From assembly GCF_910592395.1 (NCBI RefSeq), contig NC_088314.1, positions 992,001-1,056,000 of the forward strand: a stretch of 64,000 nt of DNA, in the 5' to 3' direction. The DNA is from Lineus longissimus. Lineage: Eukaryota > Nemertea > Pilidiophora > Heteronemertea > Lineidae. Shown in pieces: positions 1 through 12,900 of the stretch. The position numbers and the translations under genes are program-made. The notes beneath the pieces were generated by a model that saw only the letters and a list, made by a program, of their open reading frames with translations, searched no databases and was not told where the DNA came from. The number at the start of each line of letters is the position of its first letter. The stretch's first letter is position 1.

Positions 1-963
1 AATCAGGACTGTGCTATCAGGTTAGTAGAGGAACATACCATTACAAGTATTAGAATGGAAACTATGCTGTTAGTCTAGAATATAAAACATGAGGTTGAAC
101 CCTTTAAGGACAGGTTGTGACATTGTCTTCACTTTTCAGTTGTCCCATGGAGTTTTTTCCCCACAGGTATACTCCAGTCCTTAATGGGCCAAGGGAGTCA
201 GGTGCAAAATTTACAGGGAAAATGCCACACCAAATCATCATCCTACCTTTGCCAAAAAGCTATCATTCGTATCGGCCTAAGAAACAATGGAAACCAAGAC
301 AACTGTGTTAACTCTTCAATCAAGACCAAAACCCAAACCACTAATGATTTCAAAGGCATCTTATCCTGTTGTTGTGCAAAGAGCATCCTGATATATTCCG
401 GCTGCTGGGCAGAGTTCAAACAAATGGATTCAGCTATAAAGTACTTTTAGATTTAATACATGCCTTCCTCAGAGAACATGTAATCACAATCATCATTAAC
501 ACCTTCAGCGCCGAACCACGTAGATCTACGTGGCCCAAATCCCCCTCCCCCTTCGAGCTGGTTATCAGAGTCTCATGGACTTCATGAAAGAACTACGCCA
601 TCGCCATCTTCAGGGCAAGGCTAGAACTGAAAGGGGGCCTGAAAGGACCAAACTATCTTTTCGGTTCCTACCGTGCCCTGAAGATGGCGATGGCGTAGTT
701 CTTTCATGAAGTTCTGAACTACGCCATCGCCATCTTCAGGGCACGGTAGGAACCGAAAAGATAGTTTGGCCCTTTCAGTTCCAACCTTGCCCTGAAGATG
801 GCGATGGCGTAGTTCTCTCATGAAGTCCGTGAGACTCCGATGACCAGCTCAAAGAGGGGGATTTGGGCCACGTTGATCTACGTGGTTCGGCGCTGAAGGT
901 GTTAATCATTGGTCAGTTAGTGGTGAAAAGATTAGACCAATGTATGGAGAGTAAAGGGCTCAC
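1..963. other. Intron or downstream part of the FGD gene; no exon recognised
   Basis: The remaining C-terminal part of PH2 should follow the donor at 963-958 on the minus strand. No stretch here gives a convincing continuation of PH2 with an acceptor, so the last exon or exons probably lie beyond the left edge. The interval is dominated by the foldback element at 496-905. Confidence 0.5.
496..905. mobile_element. Foldback MITE with TTAA at both ends
   Basis: Both ends are TTAACACCTTCAGCGCCG in inverted orientation. The two arms of about 205 bp match over nearly their whole length with scattered mismatches. Within each arm there is a second inverted repeat (AACTACGCCATCGCCATC and its complement), so the element can fold at two scales. 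TTAA at 496-499 and 902-905 looks like the target duplication used by piggyBac-type transposases. No coding capacity. It lies downstream of the last visible FGD exon. Confidence 0.8.
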
Positions 964-3900
964 CTCAGTAAAAGTCTTGATTTCATACCCAAGGAGAGGT
1001 GTACTTCTTGAAGCTGCAGCATCCTGAAAATAAATGTTCCAAATTTAGTGATCAAGCTGCACAAGTAATCAAAGTGTAATTTTCTTTGATCCTCAAAACT
1101 AAATGTTAGGAATCAGGTAGGATTATTAACTCAGAAAGAAGTTTTGTGATTCCTAACACGGAAGTCAGGACCACTGTATACTCTCAAGAGTTGACCTCAA
1201 CCACAAGAGGCTCAGGAGAAGGACCACATCGAAAAAGGAATCAGAAGTTTTACAATGTGCAGACTGACTTTGTCAATTTGGATCTCAAGTTTTATAACTC
1301 ATGGAGGAGAACAGTTGGGAATAACAGCAGATTGACCTTTCCTTGTGTTCTATAACCTTCCAGAGTAAGTGACAAGACAACCCACCTCGCTCGCCTTGTA
1401 TGTATACAGCACTTTGTCCTTGATGACAAACCATCGTTTCTTCCATTTCTTGCCGCGTATCACCTTCATGTAGCCACTCATTACAGAGCCAGTGTCATTC
1501 GCTTGAACCTGGAATGGTAATTCAACATCATCGAGGTGAAAACGAAACTAGTGAGAACATAGAATGGCTTCTATCTCATAATCCTCGTCTCGCACCTTGT
1601 TCTCATTATATCATACTGCTGCAAGATTGGCAGTCAAAATCTGAAGCATTGACACAGACAAACACAACTTACCTCCTTGAGAACTGATGGCCTCTTTATA
1701 TGTAACCGATTCACCCATTTTTTCGACTTCTTAAAGCTCTCGCTGGTGTTCCGTGGCCTTTTTTCCTCACCCTCAGCCGTCGGTGTCAACCGTCCATCTT
1801 CAGCTGCCGCTACTGGCTCTATCTTCTCGAAGCATTCACGACATACGCGCACTGACTTGCTCTTCAAGTATATCAATGGAGCTTTGTAGTCGGAGCATGC
1901 ACCACATATTACCTGGAATAAAGATTCGAAGTTCAAAAGTCTGAATAAAAGGTGTTGACAATCAACAGGAAACATCAATTAACTAATCGTGAGTTGTCCA
2001 ACAACCGTAACTGAGAGACTATGGCATCTCGCCCAAGAAGGCTGATAAGTTCCCACTCATAGGAGAAATATGATGGTGTCATCCTAGTGCCACCAAACCG
2101 GAACGGCATGTAACACTAGCTCACAAGAATGATCACAGACAAAGATAGAGAAACGTGCTACTCACCCTGCCACATGCTCTGCAATGATGTCGTCGCCACG
2201 TCACCGTGAATTCTGAAGTACACAGCATGCACATGGTTACCCTGGCATCAGGAACCCACACCGGGGCCTGCAGCCCTAGCTGGAAGTCCTTGTCGACCAT
2301 AACTAATTTCTGAAATGATGAACGTACATTATTTGGCAGAGAAATATATTCAGGAGATGAAATGTTAAAAGACTGACCCTCGAGCTACCTTTCCGGCACC
2401 GTGAGTGAGTTCTTACTTCACCATCACAATCCTAGGGATTGGCACTTGACCTCTCAGGTAGGTGACGATGGATAAAACCAGGGTAAAAAAGAGATGGTCT
2501 TACCTCAGGGTGGGTCTTTGCCTGCTCAAATGTGCTCCGCTTCTCTGCATTGTCCTCAATTGCTTGGGTCAATGCTGCGAGCCATGCGTCCCTCTCCCTT
2601 GGGGTGCTGGAGAAGAAATGAGACAAGTCGTTAGCCAACATCACATCATAGTATACTTTGGACCCAACAGAAAGAGCTGACAATTGATTATTTACATCAA
2701 AGGAAATCAATCAGTAGATCAAAGCCAGATGTATTGTTAAGGAATTAACACTGCACTGGCAGGTTTCTGTCCAGAAATTGTCAGGCAAGGAATCATCTAG
2801 CCAGGGGTATTCTTATGATGACATGGGTCACAGACTCATTGACCATAACAGGCATCTCATCATCTTCATCACACATAATCAGCAATATGTACAACATGGA
2901 ATGTTCTAGCTATTGCATGAGATAACTACTGCGCTCCTACTAACAGCCAGATACATGTTAGACCAGAAGCTGAGAAAAGCACATGTTGGCCAAAGTCATG
3001 ACAGTAGGCCTATAACCCAGACAATATCAAGGTTAGATCTTTTGGACTAACACTCATCAATCTGGTGCTGAAGTCCACTACATTTTTAAACACATTCCAG
3101 TCAAAACTACTGGATCAAAGTACCGGGTACTTAGACATGCTTATTGTAGGGGAGAACGGGACCTGATGATTGACGGCATAGATTTGCAAGCCATGCTAAC
3201 TTGGGGTCAAGCTAACTTGGAATGTGTTACAATCAGTCAAAAGCCAAGCTCCATGCAGGGAAACAGGACTCATCAAAGAGTCCATCCTTCCAACGTTAAG
3301 GTTAAGATTGTTACCTGCAGTCAAAAACTAGATAATGTGGAAAATCCATCCTATAAAACATTGGATTGAATGTTAACAGTTATAGGAACTAGTAGGGTAC
3401 AAAATGTTGGTGCTTCTAGCTATGGTGGCAGAGTTAACCTGCAGGTTCTCCAACCAATTGACAAACAGATTGGAATCAATTCCTTAAACATCAGACTGAC
3501 AAGTAAAGAGGAAAGTTCAAGGGCTGCAAACAAGAAACTTCAGGACACCAACTCAGGAGAGGTCGTTTTGAATGTGCATTAGATTTATTAGCCAATCATT
3601 TTGCATGTTGTTGTCATTGTTAGTAAAATGATCTGTTAGTGGAATACTCCGATCAGTAAGATAGGGTATGGGAGTAGAAGGTTGGGAAGAGCAGTGGGCT
3701 CACTTTAACATAAAACTGTAAAGACTTACTTTGCACTGATGGTGAATGACCTCTGAATGCTGATCACACTGAACTCATTCTGGAATTCTTCCTGGGTTGG
3801 TTTACACGCTTTCATCCCAGCCAACGATAAGACATGATTGAGCTTGTATTCCTTCCCTGTTACTATTGGTGTCGTGTACAGTAAAACATCATTGAACTGG

Positions 3901-6900
3901 AATGATAATGCAAAACATCATCAACAATCCTGGAAGAAGGATTCCCAATAAAACTAAACCAAACAAAAATAACATTCGAGGGCAGAGTCAGAATCACATG
4001 AAGTAAATTCAGCTTCAAAATCAGTCATCTGAAAGTACTCTTACAACAGGGAATCTTCTAGCTATTACTTACTCACCAAGAACAACATCCGTGGCTGAGC
4101 TTCCTTCCGCGAGAGCTTTTGGAGGATTCCCATTTTTATCAACGTCTGTAAACAAAAAAGGTTATGAAATGTAAACACCTGATCCAAGCTGGTTGAAAAC
4201 TTAGTAGCCATGTGGAGACTGGAGCGAACATGGATTTCAGAGCTTACCTGACCTAGGGGCACACATATACAAAGTTAAAGTTCAATCGATCCAGAGGTTA
4301 AGAAAGCTGCCATGTTTTGAGACATTGTTCAGGTGACGACAGACTCTGCATATTCACAGGTGTCTACTTACCCGGCCCGGTTTGACAACCTCAAAGTTCC
4401 CATGGAGACTGTTTTGGACTTCAAGCAGCTTCTGAAAGTTATCCTGAAATTCAAACATAACACTGCTTGGAATATGATATCGTAAATGCTTTATGGTCAC
4501 ATTTGTTACTTCTAGGTTGTATTCCAGAAAGAGACTACTGTCAAGTGAACGTTGGAGTACGTTGAGCTTGTCTGGTGACACGAACAAACACCAAGATGAT
4601 CCAGATACAGAGACAACCATTTGGAGGAAACTGACAACAACAAAGCAATGGCCAACGAGCTGACTCTATATTCACTTAACACCCAATCCAGAAGAATACA
4701 GCTGATTCACTTACCCCTTCTCTCATACTTTCATTGGCATGTGTAGCTATTTCACTAACAATCGCAAGGGCAGCTGAAACAAGATGAACAAAAATGAGTT
4801 GGGTTGTTATTGCAGAATATGGCAGAGCTACGGAGCTTGTGCAGTGATGTCACTTTTGACCAGTGGTGCACCATGCTGATATCGACAACAAAGTATACTA
4901 CGTCATCATGTCATGGATGTGTCTTTCTGGGGAAAAGACGCTCAGAGTTATGAGAATGTGGCTCCAAAGAAATCTCGACCAAAGGTTGTTGGGAGACCTG
5001 GGCAAGGAGGCCGGGCTTGATCAAGTTATCAACTTACCTGATGCATCTTTGTAGTCTATTGAATGCTCAGACAGGTGGTTTAAATAGTCCTGGAGGAGTA
5101 ACTTGTACTGTGGGATTCTCTGGATCGGCTTCAGCATGTAGTGCCTCAGGGCTAAATTGGCACACCGTTCATTGCCCTAGAGAGAAAAGGAAACACTGTT
5201 GACCATGGGGACAGTTGGTGAGAAATCTTAATGAATTCCTCTCTTAAATACACGTTTTTTAGGCCAGCTCTGTTATTTCTTGGCTTGGAAGAAGTCATCC
5301 GACATTGTACGAATCCAAAAACTTACCTCAAAATCTTTGACCAGTTCATTGAAGATGGGGTACTTCTTACACGCATCATCAAACATTGATATCATCTCAT
5401 CAAACCCCTTGATGTATCCAATATACAGCCTCAGGAATGGACCTTTACACACGAAAATGTCTGCTATTCGGGGATCGTCTTCCCTGGAATGGGACAACAA
5501 CAGATACATGATCCTGTCATTGGCCACAACCTTCGGTTTCCTAATTGTCTTTAGGATTTAGCACCCTTAATAAGCCAGGGTATAAAAACTACATCAATCA
5601 AGTGACTTGTAAGCCCATCCCCTGGCATATCCCTGGAGGGTTGGGATAATAATACAATACACAACCTACCAGTTGTCCACCCTCTTGTGCAAGTCCTGTA
5701 AGAACTCAGAATTGAAACTCTCCAATTGGGGGAGGTAGTGAAGTATCCGATTCAAGACTACCGATGGGATGATTGGGCGGCCAACCTCCTCTGTAGTGCT
5801 GCTCACGGCTTGACGGAAATCCTGTAACAATGTAATAAGAGAATTGCATCACTTTCGATTTCTGATCAACATGAAACTAAAATGCCTCAGAGAGACAACA
5901 CCAAAAATGTCAACAAGAACAGAGACTTTGAACTCACCAAGTTGAGCAGTTTGAGCACATCCACAAAAACTTCTTCGGACGTCATGATTTCCCTGGCTAT
6001 GTAAAATACCTTGGGCTTCTTTGGTTTCTAAACATGATATGAAATGAGAATAATGCAAGGTAAAAGCCAAATCAACATGGTTACAACATGGAGACAAGCT
6101 GAGAAATTATGTCTGGTTTCAAGATGAGATCTTCAATTTCTCAAAACAAAGAGGTTTACTCTGATCAGTGCAGTTACCAAGGTTACTCACATTCTCATCT
6201 TCATCATCGCCAGTCTCCTCCTCGCTTGCTGTGTCCGAGTAATCACTCTGCCCTCCGTGCCAGAGTTCTTCCTGTGATGCTGTCAGGGACTGCAGCTGCA
6301 AACTGCCCAAACTCAGGCTGTGTTCTGTGAAGGAATGGCGCCGAGGAACACCCGTCATGTCAAAATAATCATGATTATCACTGCTGGTACTTGACGTCAA
6401 GGAGTTATGTTTTGGTTGTAAATCATTCAAATTCCGAGAGTCATTGCGTTGAAGGTCTAATTTCACAGGTGAATTGATAGGTGTGCTACTGATATCATAT
6501 GTTGACTCTGATTCTATAAGCGGTCTGCCGGGGAGTATATAGTCATCAGCTCCATCTAAATCATCCTCCATTTGACGTTGTGTTTCCGCCGAATCCCTCG
6601 AAAGACGTATATTCGATATATCATACGTTGACTCGCACTGGATATTTTGACTTTCCAGTGTTGGCTTTGGAGCACCAGGATAGATGTACTCATTATCAGC
6701 ATTCACATCTCTAGCTGGGATCTCTGTATCAACTGGAACAACAAGGCTTAAAATGTCCATACTTTTCTGTCGAAGTGTTTGTCGCTTAGGCCTTGGTGGT
6801 GCCTGCGGTGGGTCCATTTTCTGATACGTGTGTGAAGACGTTGATGAATGTTGTCTCATCATCACCTCCCCTGGAACCTCATAAGTATCATCAACAGGCA

Positions 6901-9900
6901 CATCAGATACACTTTCTATAATCTCCTTTCGTGACGTGTCCACAAACTCATAAATATGCTGCGAGCTGAGGCTTGAATCGCTGCGTTGTTTCTCACCTTC
7001 CTCCTCAGGATAATACTCACTGCTAACATAAGAATACTCCTCCAAATTCGCAGACTGAGAATCTTGTTGTTTTGGCGACAGGTACCCAAGTTCATCACAA
7101 TGTCCTTCCTCAGTTGTTTCATCCAGCAATTTAGGTCTAGGGGGTGGAGGGGGTGGAGCTACTCGGAATGGTCGACGGACTTCCTTTGAAACGGGAGAAG
7201 TCGGAGACACAATGGTAGCTGCTGCCCCTTCACCAACTCTGCTAACTCTTGTCACCTCCCCTGCAGTGGCCTCATCCTCCTCAAGTATCACATCAGACAG
7301 ACCCTCAAAATCAAACTTGATCACATCTTCAACCGGTGTCTGTGAACCTCGATCAGCAGTGCTTGCCCCATCGATAGGGGGAGGTGGGGGAGCCTTAAAC
7401 ACTGGTCGGCCCTCACGACTGCTCTGCCTCGTTACAGGCCGCTCCACCTTGTGAACATCTACGAAGCCCACCCTTTTTAATTTCTCCGACACCTGCTTCA
7501 ATTCCAGAAACGTTTTCTCATCTTCATCTGTCCACTTTTTCTTCTCATCAACATCTTGGCTTCTTGGCCGGAACTCCTCCAAGTGCAATGGGATTGGTCC
7601 AGGAGTTGATTTACTTCGTTTGCGCCCAAGCGGAGGACCAGGAGCTTTCCTAGCCGGTCGTGGCACTTCCTCTTTACCTGGCACAGGTGGGAGGGGTCGA
7701 TTCTGCAGACGAGGACCTTGTGCTTTCACTGAGGAACAAGACGCAACTATTTCCTCTTCAGGGGTTGGTAAAGGTGGGAGTGGACGCTTCTCTCGTTTCT
7801 TACCCTGGTTACCATGACTACTGGCAACATCGGGAGAGCTTGGAGTTACCACAATATCGATGGAGTTGTCTCTCTTCATCTTTGGTGCTGTTCTGACAGG
7901 CACTGGAGGTGGTGGCTCGTTCTCTGCCTCATCCGAGGTCTGTGATGTGACGCTGTGACCACTGCCTCTTCTTGAATCATCCCCCTCACTCTTCTCAACC
8001 ATTGCCATACCCGATCTTGTATCCTTCTTTTCACCTTCCTCAAACTTTGGTGGTAACCTTGGTGGCAATAAAGGCTGTTTAATCACTGGTTGCGGTGAAC
8101 GAGGTTTCTCCCTTGAACCAACTGAACCGATCTCTGGCAGATGCGGAGGTGTTTGCGTTGGCGATAGTAGTCTGTCCTCTTCATTTTCTGATGGCGTGAG
8201 GCCACCATCAGATGAGTTTGACCTCGACATTGGCTTTGGAGAAATACTTGGCCTAGATTTCATTGTTAACTGATGCTGCAAGCCTTTTGCAACTAAACTT
8301 GCAAGTTCCTTGGCACGTTTATTTACCTGAACAGGAGATTGTACATTAGTGTCCTCAATTTTATCACTCTTAACAGACGAAGTTTGTTCAACAGACTTTG
8401 CTGTTGGTTTAGGAGAACTTGAATGCTCAAGTTCTGAGTGAATGTCATTAGCATTTTGGTCAACCTCAGGGGATATCTCTTTCGTCTTATCAATGATTTC
8501 TGGAGAATGGTCTTTACTTTCCGCTACCAACTGACGATCAGGGCCAGCAGGACTTGACTCCCGACTTTTCTTATTCTTCTTTTTACGCGGTGGAATTTTC
8601 AAAGCTTGCGTGTGAGTTTGATTGTCATTGATGATTTCAGTCTTAACTTCTCTGTCCACGACACCTTTCTGTTCAATCTCACAGCCAGAACTCTCATTCA
8701 TACCAGCTTCCACCATCACTTCATCACCTGAATCAATTCCATGTTTGCTCCCTATCTTCTTTGGACCCTGAACCAACAAACCAGCCAACTTTGAAGAAAA
8801 GTCTACTTTCGGTTCAGCAGGCCTAGCAGAAGTAGGCGAACCAGCTGACTTCAGATTAGGTTCTTCATCCACTGACGCAGATTTCTGCATCAGCCGAGCT
8901 ACTGGTAGAGGACTTGGAGGCTTGTTCTCGAAGCTTCGTTGCTTAGGAACTGGTGGCCGTAGGGGTGATCTAGGAGATGCAGGAGATACAGTGTCTTCAG
9001 GCTCTGGAGTCCCCTGGTCAATAGATGACCACGACGTTAAAGAACGTTTCCTTGGCGCAGGTTTCGGCACTCCTTTCGCTGTGGGAGCTCGGGGCCTCAT
9101 AGGGGGCGCTGGAGCCGCTTTTGGTGGCTTGATGTGTGCCTTTTCAACATCAGCAGTTTCTGAGACTGTAATTAGAAAACAAAGGAATGGGTGAAATATA
9201 GTTGATGACATTTCAAAACCATTCACAAGTGAAATCAAACCAACTACATATTCATTAGTGATAACTTGCGACCCTTCACAAGACAAAACCTCACAAGTTT
9301 TGGAAAGAGCAGACATATAGATTTTGATGCCAATTTCCACATGAAATTTGATCAACGGTCTTATATCGATGCCTAAACCTTACTCACCTGCAGACCCTTC
9401 AAGATCACTTCTTATGACCTTGACCTCTGGAAGTGGGCTTCTTTTAGGCGAATTCCTGGCTGAACTTGGAGATCCTTTTTGACACAATGTTGTGACATCA
9501 CTGGGAGTTTGAGCTGCTTCATGACTAGGTGGACACTCGGAGTCTGCCTTTGCTGCTGCTGGGCTGGTTTCACCATCCGTCGGCTTCCCCACTCCAAGAG
9601 CAGGAGGCTTTGATGGAAACTTTGCTGGCAGTTTTGGTGAGAGTTTTGTTGGTGATCCTTTCGGTGGTGTGCATGGTAATGGAGGAGGTGTCTTACCAGG
9701 AGATGATGAGAGCTGGGCATTCGGGGAATCCAAGGAATCTGGAAATCAAATAATGATCATGTAATCACCTGTCCATACTAGTATTGTCTCACATTTTCAA
9801 CTGAAATGAACTTATTTTTGTATCTAAAGCTTCTAGAATGGTGTCACACTGGCGTGTCTCCAACTTCGGGCTACTTTTCCTCATCTACATCGTACATACC

Positions 9901-12900
9901 ATGTTTCATTGGTTTGACACGTGCCACAGGAGAATTCCTTGGAAGGGCTGGAGGAGACCCTTTAAATCTGGTGGATGCTCCAGGCCTGAAACAACAAGGG
10001 GTTAACAATGACAAGACTAGGCACTGCGGTCAAATGCTCTTTCAACATGATTAAAGTCCTAGTCTCTGAACTATCATGGCTGGAGAAGACACAAATGTAT
10101 TGTGGGTGGTACATCTGACTGTCTTGGTGACACTTGTCCTAATTCAATTATGACAGAAGTGACGCTGAATGAACAATTGAAATGACCCAATACTACCAGA
10201 GAAGACCAATTACGGCATGTAGTCACGAGAGTGTGATGATGTTGATGATTGAGGCTTCACTCACGACAACATCTAATCACCTTTTATGGAATCATGATGC
10301 TGGTGCCTTAACGACAACAAGCCCAATAGGGTTGAAAGCTTCCTACTCCATGCATGACAATTCAGGATTACAACTAGTGACCTATTCTAAATGCTAACAA
10401 ATAGGAGTTAATCCAATGATGATCTTCCTGTCAGTCTTTGCCCAATAAAGGACACAAAATCTGTTTATTCAAACATGTTCAATGTGAAACACAAGGAACT
10501 TCTCTTTTGCTCACTTCTATTCTACCGGGTCAGTGGTTTTCACTCTGAATACAAACATACATTCATATTCGTATGACTTACACCACCACAATGAATCACT
10601 GACGTGATTACTGTACCGTAATTATACAAAACTGGTCAATTATGGCATTTCCCAATAACAAACAATCACTTCACTGGTACATGTCATCTGTGACATGCAT
10701 TCGTTGAAACTGGCAATAGGCTATATCTGACACAACAACACAATGAAATGCTCAATACAACTCAAGGAAATAAGAGCTGCTGAGCAAGCAGAGCTGAAAT
10801 CAGAAAAATCTCTGCTGAAAAGGACTAATACACACCCTTTGACTTGTTAGAACTAAAGTGAATATTCCCAGTAAATCTCTTAGATGCTACACTTCTGTTG
10901 AAAGGTGTGGCATGGTTCTAGAACACAAATCACTGAACTTAAAAGTGATTGGTTGACCCTGACATGCCTGAAAACTTCCGTAAAACAAACCTGAAACATG
11001 ATATCATTCAATCAAGAATGAACATAATGCCGGACACACTTGTACTTTATACAGGATAACGTTGTACTTGAGAAGCTTGAACGAATTTTGATTCAGAGAA
11101 AGTTTCTGAATAAGTATGGCACGTGCCTTGAAGCAGCCCGTGAGCAATGTACTTTTCATGACAAACAACATAATGCTAGTTCTGAACTTGATGAACCTGG
11201 CACCAAATAAGATTGCCAGGATATCAAAGTATCTCGTGACCTCCCCGAGATCTCCGCATTACATGCCATTAATTCAAATACATCAGAACGAGTCTGTAAT
11301 CGTTTGACTTTATAAGTGACCTGTGGAGAATTCTTACTTCCCTTTTATACGGACCAAGGTCTCGGGCTTTACAATGAATTTTACAGAGAAACTCTGGGTA
11401 ATCAGGTAGTTGAAGTGTTATTCAGTGCTTGCTTGAGCTTGAGATCGGAATCCTGACCCACAACCCTTGTCCAAATGGGAACCCTCAATATGCCAAATCA
11501 TTTTCACTCTCAAATCAAGAGGAAACTTTGGGAAAACAACTGCAAGTCCACAGATCAACAAAAACTCACTGCCCAGTTGCAGATACAATTGATGAGCAAG
11601 TCAGCAGTCACATATCATAACCTCAGAAACAAATGCTTTGTGTCCTTTAACTCCAGATATGACGAAGACACAAATGAAACAGATCAAACGAACGAATACA
11701 ATTTATCCAAAAGCATAAATCAACAATACATGTATTTCCATCCAGAATCTTGTTGGAAAAAACTGCCTGAGTGTGGAGGGAGTTAATTGGTGCCATTGAT
11801 TCATGGTAATAAATAATCATTGTTGTGGAGTCAATGGTAATTACAAGTACATGGAATTCAGTATTGCACAGTTGGAATGGTGTTTTGCATGACTCTTTTG
11901 AAATGTGACTAATCCTATATGAGTGGACATGTCAACTTCCTTAAATGACACAATCATATGCAGAAGGGACAATGAACCTTTGGCAGCTCTTTGTACGTGG
12001 TTGGTCGATGCTGCATAATCTGTACAGGTTTCGGAAGTTTCCTTTTGATTATTATAAAGTTTTTCAGTATTGTCCTACAATTTATGTATGTACCCGAGGT
12101 TATTGGCTAGGTGTTTTGAAACAGATTAAGGTTTTCACATGAAGCTTGGTGCTCCCAAATGAAGCTGACTCAAATAAATATTCACTTGACATGTGCACCA
12201 AAAGTTAAAACCTACCTCAGAAGAACACAGTACGGCCCTTGGGAACATTGCAACAGTCTCTCCAAAACCATCCTTGACTTTCAACAGAACTTGAGTACAC
12301 ACTCCAAACCAAAACTAGGATTATGATTCCTGGTATCCTTTGCAGTTAAAAACTGCATCTCATATGAACAGTCCTTCTTGCAAAGCATAGAATAAGGCTC
12401 ACTGAACATCAATAAATGAAATTGGAGGGAAAATTGGACAAATACTTCTTCGCACAACTTTCATCACCATCAACAACAGAACTGATACAATTTGCGATAT
12501 CCTGAGTTTAAGTATAAGCTTACTTTGAGGAAGGACACTTTGCCCTGGAAACTGCCAACGGGAGAATAAACCAGGAACTTGGCAAATAGTCAAAACTGTG
12601 GTCTTGGATCAAGAAGGTCATTTCAAGATCACGTCAGTCATTTCAAGAGCACCTTGAAGTAAAAGAAGCTGGGAGTGAAGTTCCTCCTGGCCTTGGATGG
12701 GATGCTAGTCAAACACAGGTTACTAGATGACTTTCCCTGGGACAACTTGTGCCCATTTGTTTGGGTGCATGCGTCGTGCGACACTCTCACCACCTGGTCT
12801 TCCCACTTTTGAGAATGATGAGAATGCCCCCCCCCCCCCACACACACACAACTGGACACAAACAAGTGGTTCATGGTAACATGACTTACAGCAAAAATAT

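Noticed and set aside
350-475. Final PH2 exon of FGD on the minus strand
   Set aside because: All three frames were read. None continues the PH2 fold, and none has an acceptor in the required phase.
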